From: Ignavibacteria bacterium
Lineage (GTDB): Bacteria; Bacteroidota; Ignavibacteria; Ch128b
DNA: 64,000 bases
Assembly: GCA_013177855.1 (NCBI GenBank)
Contig: JABLYA010000001.1
Location: forward strand, 791,231-855,230
Reading direction: 5' to 3'
Shown here: positions 1-10,004 of the stretch, piece after piece
How positions within the stretch are numbered: the stretch's first letter is position 1
Layout of the letters: each line of letters starts with the position of its first letter
Translations under genes and position numbers: made by a program
The notes under the pieces: model-generated
What the model saw: only the letters and a program-made list of their open reading frames with translations
The model's database searches: none
Told to the model about the DNA's origin: nothing

Positions 1-48
1 AAAGGGTCTGATGATTGCTTCAATCTTTTTTAACTTATGAGACTGCAT
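1..48 (-). CDS. P-II family nitrogen regulatory protein, N-terminal fragment cut by the window edge
   Basis: Reading leftwards from an ATG at 48-46, the 16 visible codons give MQSHKLKKIEAIIRPF, which matches the highly conserved start of P-II signal proteins (KKIEAIIRPFKL...). A ribosome binding site GAGAGG lies at 60-55. The start is only 14 bases past the secA stop codon, so it probably shares the secA transcript. P-II proteins are trimeric sensors of 2-oxoglutarate, ATP and ADP that control ammonium transport and glutamine synthetase. A glutamine synthetase adenylyltransferase-like gene lies 3.3 kb away, which fits. Only the N-terminus is seen, so the identification rests on one motif; GlnB and GlnK cannot be told apart. 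Confidence 0.72.
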   Translation of the reverse strand, partial: MQSHKLKKIEAIIRPF

Positions 49-62
49 AAATTACCTCTCAA

Positions 63-3000
63 TTATCTACCATGACAATGTTTATATTTTTTACCGCTTC
101 CACAGGGACAAGGATCATTTCTTCCAATTTTTTCACCAACTCTGACCGGTTGTGGTTTACCGGCTGTCTGCGGTGACGATTGCACTGCTCCCTTTTCCTT
201 CGCAACCTGTAAACCATCAACAGATTGATGAATTGTTTGAATTCTTTCAGGAACTCGTCTTCTTCTTTGCAGCTGTTCTGGAACTTCAGGGAACCATTTA
301 AAGACGAATTTCAAACTTTCATCTCGAATTGCTACAAGCATATTCATAAATAATTCATAAGCTTCTGATTTATATTCAATCAATGGATCACGTTGACCGT
401 AAGCACGAAGTCCAATTCCCTCTTTCAAATCGTCCATATCACGGAGATGTTCTTTCCATTTCTCATCGATTACACTCAGCACTGCAAATCTTTCAAGATT
501 AGCCATTAATTCACTGCCGAGCATCTTTTCTTTTTTATTATAAAAATCAACCGCAGCTTGATAAATTTTTTCAGTCAAACCATCTTCACCAAGTTCTTGA
601 AACAGCTGGGGAGTAATTTGAATATCAATTAAAAGATTTCTGATCAATTCTTCTCGTAACTGATCTATTTCTGCTTTTTCATAATACTTATGAACTGTGT
701 CAGAAATAAATTCAAACAAATCTTCAAGTAATCTTCCTTTTAATCTTTCGCCCTTCAATGCCTGCATTCTCTTTGCGTAAATAACCTCACGCTGCGAGTT
801 CATCACATTATCATATTCAAGGAGTCTCTTTCGAATGGCAAAATTATTTTCTTCAACTTTTTTTTGAGCTCTTTCAACGCTTCTTGTGATTAATGGATGA
901 GTTATTACCTCACCTTCTTTGACACCTATTCGTTCCATAATTGAAGCAATTCGATCGCTGCCAAAGAGTCTCATTAAATCATCTTCAAGTGAGAGATAGA
1001 ATTTCGAAGAACCTGGATCGCCCTGACGACCGGCACGACCTCTCAACTGACGATCAATTCTTCTTGATTCATGACGAGTTGTTCCAAGAATTGCAAGTCC
1101 ACCGAGTTCTTTTACACCAGGACCAAGTTTAATGTCAGTTCCACGACCCGCCATATTTGTTGCAATTGTAACTGCGCCTCTCAATCCAGCATTAGCAATT
1201 ATCTCTGCCTCACGTTGATGATGCTTTGCATTCAAAACATTATGAGGAATTCCTTTTCTTTTCAGCATTCTGCTCACGGTTTCAGATGCTTCTACCGAAG
1301 TTGTACCTACAAGGATAGGTCTGCCGATTTTGTGAAGTTCTTCAATTTCATCTAACAATGCATTGTATTTTTCGCGCATTGTTCTGTAAATAACATCATC
1401 ATAATCAATTCTAATGCAGGGTTTATGGGTTGGAATAACTACAACATCAAGTTTGTATATTTCCCAGAATTCAGCGGCTTCTGTTTCTGCAGTACCGGTC
1501 ATACCCGCAAGTTTTTTATAAAGCCTGAAATAATTTTGAAGAGTAATTGTGGCTAAAGTTTGAGTATCTTTTTCAACTTTTACATTTTCCTTTGCCTCGA
1601 TTGCTTGATGCAAACCATCTGAATATCTTCTTCCTGGAAGTAAACGACCAGTAAATTCATCTACAATCATTACTTTGCCATCATCAGTCACAACATATTC
1701 AACATCTTTTTCATAAAGTGCATAAGCTCGGAGTAATTGCTGAACAGTGTGAATTCGATCGCTTCTTTCTGCATAAAGCTGATAAAGTTTATCTTTTCTT
1801 TTTGCTTTCTCTTCGATTGTTAGACTTTTATCATTTTCAATTTTGCTGATTTCAGTTCCAAGATCAGGAAGAACAAAAAAGTCTTTATCTTCATTGATGT
1901 TCGTAATAAACTCTCTACCTTTTTCTGTTAAATCAATAGAGTGATTTTTCTCATCAATTCGGAAATAAAGCTCATCGTCAATTTCGTGCATACGTTTTTC
2001 CTGCTCGCGCATATACTCGAGCTCGGTTTCCTGCATTAACTTTTTATTTGAAGGCTCGCTTAAAAGCTTCATTAATTTTTTGTTTTTTGGGTAACCACGA
2101 TGAGCCCTTAAAAGCAATACTCCAGCTTTGTGATAGTCAGGTTCAGGTTTGTTTAATTCATCTTCTGCTTCTTGAACAATCTTAGCAACAAGTTGAGCCT
2201 GAGCACGGACAAGTCTTTCAACCCTGGGTTTTAATTCTGTGAATTTTTGTTCAGAACTCTCAACAGGTCCGCTGATAATCAAAGGTGTTCTCGCTTCATC
2301 AATTAAGACCGAATCAACTTCGTCAACGATAGCGTAATTATGTCCGCGTTGCACAACCCCATCTAATGAAATTGCCATATTATCTCGGAGATAATCAAAA
2401 CCAAATTCGTTGTTGGTTCCGTAGGTTATATCGCACTGATACATTTTTTTTCTTTCTTCAGGCGACATATGATTAAGTATCACACCAACTGTTAAACCAT
2501 GAAACTCAAAAATCTTACCCATCCATTCACGGTCACGCTGAGCCAGATAATCATTAACCGTTACAAGATGACAGCCGCGACCTGTCAATGCATTTAAGAA
2601 CAAAGGCATCGTAGCTACAAGCGTTTTACCTTCACCAGTTGCCATTTCAGCAATCTTTCCCTGATGAAGCACAATTGCACCCATCAATTGCACATCGAAT
2701 GGGATCATATCCCATGTGATTTTTCGACCAACAACTTCCCATGATTTACCAACGAGTCTTCGGCAGGTATCTTTCACTATTGCATATGCACGAGGCAGAA
2801 GTTCGTCGAGGACTTCTTCATAAGTTGCATCAAGCTCTTCGTTTAATTTTTCGAGTTCGTCGTAAATTTTTTGTTGTTCGTCAGCAGGCAGGTCTTCTTT
2901 AAGTCTTGCCTCAAGAGATTCAATCTGATTTCTTAAGTCCTGTGTTCTTTCGTTAATGATTTGTTTTAATTTTTGAGTTTCTGCTCTTAATTCATCATCA

Positions 3001-3113
3001 GTTAAATCTTTTAATGTCTCATAAATTTGATTAATTTCAGCAACAATGGGTTTTAATGCTTCGATATCTCTTTTATGCTTATCGCCAAAAATTTTCTTCA
3101 ATAACTTTAACAT
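63..3113 (-). CDS. secA: Preprotein translocase ATPase SecA
   Basis: The 1016-residue protein is the motor ATPase that drives Sec-dependent export through SecYEG. Visible features are the Walker A segment ATGEGKT near residues 158-164, the DEVD Walker B region near 268, a helicase-like C-terminal motor half with the GRGTDI and [13 protein letters not shown] segments, and a C-terminal zinc and SecB-binding tail with the CxCx8CH pattern at the very end ([15 protein letters not shown]). It is about 115 residues longer than E. coli SecA, with extra charged helical insertions near residues 50-95 and 290-375, as in Bacteroidetes and Chlorobi. The ATG is preceded by a GAGGT ribosome binding site. 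A P-II gene follows 14 bases downstream. Confidence 0.98.
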   Translation of the reverse strand: MLKLLKKIFGDKHKRDIEALKPIVAEINQIYETLKDLTDDELRAETQKLKQIINERTQDLRNQIESLEARLKEDLPADEQQKIYDELEKLNEELDATYEEVLDELLPRAYAIVKDTCRRLVGKSWEVVGRKITWDMIPFDVQLMGAIVLHQGKIAEMATGEGKTLVATMPLFLNALTGRGCHLVTVNDYLAQRDREWMGKIFEFHGLTVGVILNHMSPEERKKMYQCDITYGTNNEFGFDYLRDNMAISLDGVVQRGHNYAIVDEVDSVLIDEARTPLIISGPVESSEQKFTELKPRVERLVRAQAQLVAKIVQEAEDELNKPEPDYHKAGVLLLRAHRGYPKNKKLMKLLSEPSNKKLMQETELEYMREQEKRMHEIDDELYFRIDEKNHSIDLTEKGREFITNINEDKDFFVLPDLGTEISKIENDKSLTIEEKAKRKDKLYQLYAERSDRIHTVQQLLRAYALYEKDVEYVVTDDGKVMIVDEFTGRLLPGRRYSDGLHQAIEAKENVKVEKDTQTLATITLQNYFRLYKKLAGMTGTAETEAAEFWEIYKLDVVVIPTHKPCIRIDYDDVIYRTMREKYNALLDEIEELHKIGRPILVGTTSVEASETVSRMLKRKGIPHNVLNAKHHQREAEIIANAGLRGAVTIATNMAGRGTDIKLGPGVKELGGLAILGTTRHESRRIDRQLRGRAGRQGDPGSSKFYLSLEDDLMRLFGSDRIASIMERIGVKEGEVITHPLITRSVERAQKKVEENNFAIRKRLLEYDNVMNSQREVIYAKRMQALKGERLKGRLLEDLFEFISDTVHKYYEKAEIDQLREELIRNLLIDIQITPQLFQELGEDGLTEKIYQAAVDFYNKKEKMLGSELMANLERFAVLSVIDEKWKEHLRDMDDLKEGIGLRAYGQRDPLIEYKSEAYELFMNMLVAIRDESLKFVFKWFPEVPEQLQRRRRVPERIQTIHQSVDGLQVAKEKGAVQSSPQTAGKPQPVRVGEKIGRNDPCPCGSGKKYKHCHGR

Positions 3114-3381
3114 TTTACCTCTTCAATATTTTGTTAAAACTAATTAAATGGGTTTTGAAAAACAATTTAAGTATAAAAATAAATTGACTGAATGCAATTT
3201 AAACCTATTAAACAAAAAGTTGAATGGAACTTTTGAGTTTTCAAATCTCAAAGCCCCATTTTTATTAATTTTTGCTCTATTACTTAGCAGATTAAAACAA
3301 AGTTTCATAAGCTCTCAATAAAACTTGATTTAAGAATATTTCGCTCAATGTTAGAAAAGTTTTCTATCACAATTACTAAAT

Positions 3382-6213
3382 TTGCACGTGTTTAAAAAAG
3401 AGCTAAAAAAATATCTTTTAGAATTATCAGCCAGGTATTTTTCATCAGGCAAAGAAAAGTTAATCGCTCAAAACATAGATAAATTGCTTGATTCAATCTT
3501 TGTTTCCCAAAGAGTTATCAATAATCTTAAAAGAATTTCTGAGAGCGATTATTATAAGTCTGTTTATGCTGAAAAAGTTGAATCCTTTCTGATCTATCTT
3601 GAGGTCATTCTAAAAATCTCGGCTTATTCAAATTACTTAACCGATATCGTTGTTCGTAATCCTGAATTCCTAACAAGATTTCTATCATCAGATGAACTAC
3701 AGAGAAATTTTTCCTCAGAAGATTACAGCGATGAGCTAAAATCACAGCTTCAGATTTTCAAATCTTTCGAAAAGAAAATTGATGCAATCAGGCGATTTAA
3801 AAGAATGCATATTCTAAGAATTGGATTGAGAGATATATTGAGACTTTGTGATATAGAACAATCGATGCTTGAATATTCTGAATTAACAAGAACAATTTTG
3901 GAAAATGTTTTTGAATTAGTCCTTTATCAACAAAAACAAAAAACGAATTTAGTATCGATACCCGAATATACACTGATTGCTCTTGGAAAATTTGGCGGTA
4001 ATGAACTTAATTATAGTTCAGATGTCGATTTGATTTGCGTTTACGACAATCCAGAAGAAAAATTTAATTCAGAAGTGCTCGAATTTTATGATAAAGTTAT
4101 TAAGGATTTCATTCAAGTTTGCAGTGAATTGAAAGATGGAAGCTCGCTTTACCGAATCGATTTTAGATTAAGACCTGATGGGAAATATTCACCTCTTGCT
4201 CGTTCGCTCGCTTACTATCAGATTTATTATGAAACTTATGGTCGAGACTGGGAAAGGCAAATGCTCTTAAAAATGAATTATTGCGCTGGGAGTAAAAAAC
4301 TTTTTGATAAATTTTATTCAATGCTCCAAAACTTTGTTTCTCCCCGAACACTATTTGAGCCACCCCAATCTTTCGTTAAAAAATTCAGAGAAATTCAAAA
4401 AGAAAAATTCGATCAGGAAAGTTTATCAAAAAATTTAAAACATTTTGAAGGCGGAATTCGAGATGTAGAATTTTCAATTCAGGTAATTCAATTACTTCGA
4501 GGCGGGAAATTAGTTGAATTACGAACGCCGAATACAATTGAAGCAATTCAAATGCTCCAGAAAAATAAACTAATTCAGCCAAAACAAGCCAGAGAGTTGA
4601 TTGATGCTTACAAGTTTTTAAGAAGAATTGAAAATTTTATTCAATTGATGGATGATCGTCAAACTCACTCAATTCCAGATGATGAAGACAAATTGCAAAA
4701 CTTAATCAAATTTCTTGGTTTCAAATCCATAAGTGAGTTTAATAAAAAGCTTGATCAAACAAGGAAACTTGTTAGAGAACACCACGATCAGGTATTTGAA
4801 TTTTATGGTGACGAAGAAGATACTATTAAAATCAAATCCAGCATAAAAACTTCGAACTTTATTGATTTTCAAAACAAATTATTTATGGTTAAAAATTTAA
4901 TTCTTAACAATATCACCTTTAGAATGTTGCAAGTGAGTGATGATGCAATAAAAAGTTTTGAAAACACATTGGCTAAACATATTGAAAAATCACAAGACCC
5001 CGACCAGTTTATTTTAAATCTGCTGAAATTCTTAATGCAGGTAAAAACTTCGAGTCACATAAGCGAGCTTCTAAATAACAAACCACTCGCAAAATTGCTT
5101 TTTGAAATTTTAGAAAATTCAGAGCCTCTTACTAATAAATTAATTTCCAATCCTCTGATTTTTGATTTCTTTTTTTCTGGTAGAGCCTTCGATAAAATAA
5201 TTGTAGATGAATATTTTAATTCTTTCGATGAAAATGAAGTTGAGCGTTTTCTTTTTTCATTGATGATTAATTATTTCAATCAAACGATTTCGCCTGATGA
5301 AATTGGAGAATTACTTTCTAAATTTATTGATGAGCTAATTGTAAATATTGTGTCTCGAAATTTGAAGTCACTCAAATTGAAAGAAGATGATTTTCTTATC
5401 GTTGGTCTTGGAAGTTATGGTACAAAGGAAATGCATTTTAAATCAGACATTGACCTTCTTTTCGTTTTTGACCCCAAAATTAAAATTGATAAATCCGAGA
5501 ATTTTTCACGAAAAATTTTAGCTGCCATTCGAGATAAATTCAAACTTTACGATTTCTTCAATGCCGATTCGAGACTGAGACCCGAAGGCTCAGTTTCTAA
5601 GTTAAGCTGGACAATAGATGAACTCGAAAAGTACATAAGTGATAGAATGAGAATCTGGGAATTTCAATCTTACACCAAGATGAGAATGATTACCGGCAAT
5701 CAAATGCTTTTCAAGAAATTAAAAGATGTTTTAATGAAAAAGATTTCAATGCTGGATAAAGATTTTGTTGCACTGGAAATTAAACGAAATAAAGATCTTA
5801 TAAAAAAAGATAAAATCCAGATTGAACCAGATGAAATTGATTTAAAGAACTCATCCGGCGGATTAATGGACATTCAATTTTTCATACAATATCTGATACT
5901 TAAAAATCCAACCAAGTTTTTTATGAATGGCAGAAGCAACAATGAATTGCTTGTTCTTGCAAGCAAAAATTTAAAGGAGTTTAGCTCCAGCTTAAAGATT
6001 CTTCAAAAACACTATTTGTTAATCCGGAAATTGATTCTATATCAACAAGTTTTGAGTGGAAAAAGAAGTTTTATTCTAAGTAAAAAAGTTAACTTGAAAA
6101 TTTTAGACAAAATCTTTCGCATTAAAAAATCACACAATATATTTGATTACTTTCATAATTTGATGAAACAAAACACTGAAATCTTGAAACAAATTAGTCC
6201 GGAGATTTTCTGA
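3382..6213 (+). CDS. glnE: Glutamine synthetase adenylyltransferase-like protein (GlnE family)
   Basis: GlnE adds and removes AMP on glutamine synthetase in response to P-II. The 943 residues match the usual length (E. coli 946) and contain two nucleotidyltransferase units. The N-terminal one, residues about 202-220, has GKFGGNELNYSSDVDL and the C-terminal one, about 673-695, has GSYGTKEMHFKSDIDLLF. Both keep the metal-binding SDxD aspartates, but the second lacks the usual paired glycines (YG in place of GG). The first codon may be TTG at 3382 or GTG at 3388; neither has a clear ribosome binding site. The stop overlaps the next ATG by one base. Family assignment is strong; whether both activities are retained is not shown. 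Confidence 0.88.
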   Translation: MHVFKKELKKYLLELSARYFSSGKEKLIAQNIDKLLDSIFVSQRVINNLKRISESDYYKSVYAEKVESFLIYLEVILKISAYSNYLTDIVVRNPEFLTRFLSSDELQRNFSSEDYSDELKSQLQIFKSFEKKIDAIRRFKRMHILRIGLRDILRLCDIEQSMLEYSELTRTILENVFELVLYQQKQKTNLVSIPEYTLIALGKFGGNELNYSSDVDLICVYDNPEEKFNSEVLEFYDKVIKDFIQVCSELKDGSSLYRIDFRLRPDGKYSPLARSLAYYQIYYETYGRDWERQMLLKMNYCAGSKKLFDKFYSMLQNFVSPRTLFEPPQSFVKKFREIQKEKFDQESLSKNLKHFEGGIRDVEFSIQVIQLLRGGKLVELRTPNTIEAIQMLQKNKLIQPKQARELIDAYKFLRRIENFIQLMDDRQTHSIPDDEDKLQNLIKFLGFKSISEFNKKLDQTRKLVREHHDQVFEFYGDEEDTIKIKSSIKTSNFIDFQNKLFMVKNLILNNITFRMLQVSDDAIKSFENTLAKHIEKSQDPDQFILNLLKFLMQVKTSSHISELLNNKPLAKLLFEILENSEPLTNKLISNPLIFDFFFSGRAFDKIIVDEYFNSFDENEVERFLFSLMINYFNQTISPDEIGELLSKFIDELIVNIVSRNLKSLKLKEDDFLIVGLGSYGTKEMHFKSDIDLLFVFDPKIKIDKSENFSRKILAAIRDKFKLYDFFNADSRLRPEGSVSKLSWTIDELEKYISDRMRIWEFQSYTKMRMITGNQMLFKKLKDVLMKKISMLDKDFVALEIKRNKDLIKKDKIQIEPDEIDLKNSSGGLMDIQFFIQYLILKNPTKFFMNGRSNNELLVLASKNLKEFSSSLKILQKHYLLIRKLILYQQVLSGKRSFILSKKVNLKILDKIFRIKKSHNIFDYFHNLMKQNTEILKQISPEIF

Positions 6214-8117
6214 TGAATAAAAATTTATTGTATTCGATTTCGATCATTTTCGTTTTCGTTGTTTATTTAATAACGCTTGCCCCAGGAATTGTTCAAATTG
6301 ACTCGGGTGAACTTGCGGCAGTTGCCTCAACTCTTGGAATTGCTCATCCGACAGGGTATCCTCTATTTACAATTATTGGTTATTTATTCACAAAGCTTGT
6401 TTTCTTTACATCAAAAATTTTTGCATTAAACTTATTATCAGCTATTTACACTTTAGTCGGATTTTACTTTATCATAAAGATCAATCAAATTGTTTTAAAT
6501 CAGTTAAAAACAAAAACTTCGGGCGGGAAAAAATCGAAAAAGAAATTAAGCACTTCTGTTGAATTTTCTAAAGATCAAATTTTAGTTATCGCTGTTACCG
6601 GCTCTTTAACAATTGCATTCAGCAAAACATTCTGGCTTCAATCTACTTCTGTGGAAGTTTACTCACTTCACATCCTTTTGATTAGTTCTTCAATCTATCT
6701 TTTTCTGAAGGCATTTTTCAACGAGAATGATTCCAAATCAAAGGAAGTCAAAACAGTTACAATTGACTGGTTAAAATTTGCTTTTGTTTTTGGTCTTTCG
6801 TTTACAAATCATATGACCAGCATTTTATTAATACCTGGATTTACCTATCTCTATTTTTCAAAATTTGGTTTTAATAAGTCTGCATTCAAAAATATTCTTA
6901 TTATGTTAATCCCTTTTCTTTTTGCATTATCAATCTATATTTATCTTCCTCTTTCTGCTGCTAAAAATCCAGCGATAAACTGGGGAAATCCTGTCACATG
7001 GGAAAATTTTAAAAGACACATAATGGGCTGGCAATATCAAAGCTGGATTTTTTCATCAACTGAATCTGCTTCAAAACAATTCAAATACTTTACCCAGATT
7101 TTTCCAATTGAATTCGCTTATATCGGATTGATTTTAATTCTACTTGGATTAATAGAACTTTCAAGATCAAATAAGAAAGTTTTGACTTTTTATCTCGTTT
7201 TGTTTTTCACCTGTCTGCTTTACTCTATTAACTACGACATCAATGATATCGATTCTTACTTTTTACTTTCTTTTATTTCAGCTGGATTAATTGCCACTGC
7301 TGGTTACTTTTACATTGCTAATATTTTTCTTAAAGAAGGGAAAAATAAAATTTATGCTTTTCTAATCATTCCGCTTGTGATTCTCGCCATTAACTTTGAA
7401 AAGGTAAATCAGAATGACAATACACAATTTCAGGAGTATTCAGTTTCAGTTTTAGAATCAGCCGACAAAAATTCTATAATTATTTCATATCTATGGGATT
7501 TTCTGATTTCACCTTCTTATTACTTACAATTTGTTGAGAACAAACGGAAAGATGTTTCAATAATTGATAAAGAACTTGTGAGAAGGAGCTGGTATTTCAA
7601 TCAATTAAAAACTAATAATTATTTGATTTATGAAAGATCAAAGGAATTAATCGAAGGATTTTTGCCTGAACTCGCAAAATTTGAGCGAAACGAAAATTAC
7701 AATTCACAAATTCTTGAAAAATATTACAGAGAAATTATACAAAGTTTTATAATTAGAAATATTAACGATCGCAGTGTTTACTTAACACCTGAGATGGTTT
7801 CAGTAGAGTTAAAAAATGGCTGGCTTGTTTTACCAGATTCGTTAAGAGTAATTCCAGATTTGTTTCTCTTTAAAGTCGTGAAAGATACTGTTTACCATCC
7901 TCTTAATCTTAAAGATTACTCTATCAACTTCAAAGAAGATAAAAGTTATTATACAGAGACATTAAAGAATTTAATTGTTACTGCTCACATTAATCGAGCA
8001 TTCTATGAAATACAGTTTGGAAAGAAGGAAGAAGCGAAGAAGTTGATCGAAAAAGTTTTGAAGATAAATCCTCAGATACAATTACCAGAACAATTGCTCT
8101 CTATTCTAAACGAATGA
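6213..8117 (+). CDS. DUF2723 polytopic membrane protein (GT-C-like glycosyltransferase fold)
   Basis: A 634-residue protein starting with a membrane segment and the family hallmark LAPGIVQIDSGELAAVASTLGIAHPTGYPLF at residues about 22-53 (shown here only as a position guide: acidic pair D-S-G-E near 30-33, then HPTGYP near 45-50). This is the DUF2723 signature, common in Bacteroidetes-like bacteria and related to GT-C protein O-glycosyltransferases. About ten or more hydrophobic segments span residues 1-390, followed by a soluble C-terminal part ending in a TPR-like helix pair (residues about 590-630). It overlaps glnE by one base (TGATG), suggesting coupled translation. A role in lipid-linked sugar transfer to surface proteins is inferred from the fold; substrate unknown. 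Confidence 0.75.
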   Translation: MNKNLLYSISIIFVFVVYLITLAPGIVQIDSGELAAVASTLGIAHPTGYPLFTIIGYLFTKLVFFTSKIFALNLLSAIYTLVGFYFIIKINQIVLNQLKTKTSGGKKSKKKLSTSVEFSKDQILVIAVTGSLTIAFSKTFWLQSTSVEVYSLHILLISSSIYLFLKAFFNENDSKSKEVKTVTIDWLKFAFVFGLSFTNHMTSILLIPGFTYLYFSKFGFNKSAFKNILIMLIPFLFALSIYIYLPLSAAKNPAINWGNPVTWENFKRHIMGWQYQSWIFSSTESASKQFKYFTQIFPIEFAYIGLILILLGLIELSRSNKKVLTFYLVLFFTCLLYSINYDINDIDSYFLLSFISAGLIATAGYFYIANIFLKEGKNKIYAFLIIPLVILAINFEKVNQNDNTQFQEYSVSVLESADKNSIIISYLWDFLISPSYYLQFVENKRKDVSIIDKELVRRSWYFNQLKTNNYLIYERSKELIEGFLPELAKFERNENYNSQILEKYYREIIQSFIIRNINDRSVYLTPEMVSVELKNGWLVLPDSLRVIPDLFLFKVVKDTVYHPLNLKDYSINFKEDKSYYTETLKNLIVTAHINRAFYEIQFGKKEEAKKLIEKVLKINPQIQLPEQLLSILNE

Positions 8118-8197
8118 AATTATAGGGAGCTTAATTTAAATTTTTGATTATTAAAATAAACTTGAAGAAAAAAACTTTGATTTTTTTTACTGTCAGA

Positions 8198-9286
8198 TCA
8201 CTTCAAATATTTTAATAAATCATTTATTTCTTCTTTAGTTAGCTCGTCAGCTGTTTTGAAAGTTTTGAGAGTAATATCTACCTGTTGGATTAAAGATTTC
8301 TTTTCGTAACGAGGCGAGAAGACTGATCCATCTAACATATACAGACGATTCTTTTTAGTATCGAGGAAGAGATAATTAACAAAAGGTCCACCCATACTGT
8401 AATCATTCATTCTCCACAAGCCTTGAGTGAATATTGCATACTTACCATTGAAATTAATTTCAGTTTGGTTCAGATATTCTTTTGCAATTTCAACATAGGC
8501 TTTGTCATCTGTTGTTCTTAAGAATTTTTTTGTAATTCGGTTTCTTATTTCAATCACGCTGTCTTTGTTCAACCATTTCGCATCAACAGAATCGATCCAG
8601 TGAATGAAAATCCATCTTTCCATATCTGAATTGGGTGAGCGTCGCAGCCAGACAAATTTATCTTCCTTATTGTTAATTGCTTCGAGAAAATCAGCCTGAA
8701 TATAAAGTTTCCAGCCATATTCTTTCAGATATTTAGCTTCCAGATCCTTCTTTTCATAGGTTGGATTGTAAAGATTTTTCATTACCCGTTCATCAGATGC
8801 TGATTGGAAGTAATACAATAAATTATCTTTATTCTTTAATGCTTTTATTCTTAACTCCTCAATAGTGTTTGAAACTAAAATTACCAAGACTTGATTTTTT
8901 GCCCATACATCTTTTTTCTTGATTACAAATTCTTCACCATTTTTAATCAAATTCAGAACAGAACTGTCTAAAATTGCTTTCACATATTTTGTGACTTCAT
9001 TATCTCTATCAAGAGTTGTAACAATCAAGAGGTTCTTTCTATTTTGATATTTCTTAAAATCTGAGAAATCCTTTCGAGTAAGATAAAACAATTGCTCAGG
9101 TTGCGGTGTGATTATTTCCTTTTCAAAAATTGCTGAAAGAAAATCATAATACTCATTCCATTCAGTTGAATCAGCGAAAACAATTATCTCATCTTCTTTT
9201 CCAAATGCTGGTTTTAAATTACTTTGACAGCCAGTGTTAACAATCAAAAAAATAAATAGTGGAATTAACAAGTATAAATTTTTCAT
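8198..9286 (-). CDS. DUF4837 family lipoprotein
   Basis: The protein has a lipoprotein signal: a hydrophobic stretch ending in VNTGC with the lipidated cysteine at residue 20. I start it at the ATG at 9286 (MKNLYLL) rather than an in-frame ATG at 9310, because only the shorter form gives a normal signal peptide. After the signal comes a segment of the type GKxDEIIVFADSxEW, then PQPEQLFYLTRKDF, characteristic of DUF4837, a family of Bacteroidetes and Chlorobi lipoproteins of unknown function. Length is about 362 residues. It begins 4 bases after the SEC59-like gene ends and is the last gene of the greA-to-ftsH operon. Converges with the DUF2723 gene; no convincing terminator hairpin lies in the 80-base gap. 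Confidence 0.75.
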   Translation of the reverse strand: MKNLYLLIPLFIFLIVNTGCQSNLKPAFGKEDEIIVFADSTEWNEYYDFLSAIFEKEIITPQPEQLFYLTRKDFSDFKKYQNRKNLLIVTTLDRDNEVTKYVKAILDSSVLNLIKNGEEFVIKKKDVWAKNQVLVILVSNTIEELRIKALKNKDNLLYYFQSASDERVMKNLYNPTYEKKDLEAKYLKEYGWKLYIQADFLEAINNKEDKFVWLRRSPNSDMERWIFIHWIDSVDAKWLNKDSVIEIRNRITKKFLRTTDDKAYVEIAKEYLNQTEINFNGKYAIFTQGLWRMNDYSMGGPFVNYLFLDTKKNRLYMLDGSVFSPRYEKKSLIQQVDITLKTFKTADELTKEEINDLLKYLK

Positions 9287-9290
9287 ATCC

Positions 9291-10004
9291 TCACCCGAAA
9301 TAATAAACATTTATTTGTGGTAGAAGTAATGTATAGAGTATCCACATTACTGTTCCAATTGTTATTGGTATTGATAAATTATCATCGATCTCAAACGACA
9401 TACTCTCAGCAATTGTTCCAAAAAAGGCAGAGATAATTGCAATCACATACTCAAGGAAATGATGTTCAACTTTTGGAGTGAAAAAAATTACAATTACAGC
9501 TGATATAAAAAACGCAGCTGATCCTTCGAGACTTTTCGCAAAGAATTTTCTTTTCCCAAATTTTCTTCCAATCAATGCTGATGATATATCTGAAATGATT
9601 AAAATAGAAAATGCTGTCACAAAAATTAGTTTTGGAAAAACAATAACGCAGAATAAAGCTGAAAGCAGAACATTCGTTGCACCATTCAATCTTTTCTTTT
9701 TATCGTCTTTTTCTTTTTTCCTAAGAAGAAAACCAAAAAATTTATAAAACCAGTCAGCTACCTGCGGATTATAATAACGAACTATATCGACCACAAGAAA
9801 TGCAAAGGTCAATGGAATTAGAATAGTTAGAGCGAGTTGTTTTTCAATGTGATAATAAATAATTGGAATAGAGAGAGAATTCAAATGGATTAATTTTCGA
9901 ATTACCTCATATTTATAATCAATTGTTGCAGCTTCGTGAAGCACAGGGTCAGTTTCCTTCGGGACTTCCACTATCCGAAGTTTTCGCAGTGTCTGTTTCA
10001 CCAT
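9291..10004 (-). CDS. SEC59/DGK1/VTE5-like membrane protein (putative CTP-dependent polyprenol or diacylglycerol kinase)
   Basis: A 237-residue membrane protein with about six hydrophobic segments. It contains EVIRKLIHL near residues 33-41, [30 protein letters not shown] near 135-165 (acidic D then K-S-x-E-G) and [10 protein letters not shown] near 205-214, the three conserved blocks of the bacterial relatives of dolichol kinase, often labelled phosphatidate cytidylyltransferase-like. The likely activity is CTP-dependent phosphorylation of a lipid alcohol, but the substrate is not known. The ATG at 10004 has an AAAGG site about 9 bases upstream and overlaps the ftsH 3' end by 56 bases; a GTG at 9944 just past the ftsH stop is a weaker alternative start. 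Confidence 0.7.
   Translation of the reverse strand: MVKQTLRKLRIVEVPKETDPVLHEAATIDYKYEVIRKLIHLNSLSIPIIYYHIEKQLALTILIPLTFAFLVVDIVRYYNPQVADWFYKFFGFLLRKKEKDDKKKRLNGATNVLLSALFCVIVFPKLIFVTAFSILIISDISSALIGRKFGKRKFFAKSLEGSAAFFISAVIVIFFTPKVEHHFLEYVIAIISAFFGTIAESMSFEIDDNLSIPITIGTVMWILYTLLLPQINVYYFG

Noticed and set aside
941-1355. Plus-strand ORFs opposite secA, and other short ORFs opposite long genes throughout
   Set aside because: They lie wholly within strongly conserved genes, lack ribosome binding sites and show no protein-like composition of their own.
3361-3395. TTTGCA before glnE as the -12 box of a nitrogen-type sigma-54 promoter
   Set aside because: There is no GG 12 bases upstream; the matching bases are in the start-codon region.
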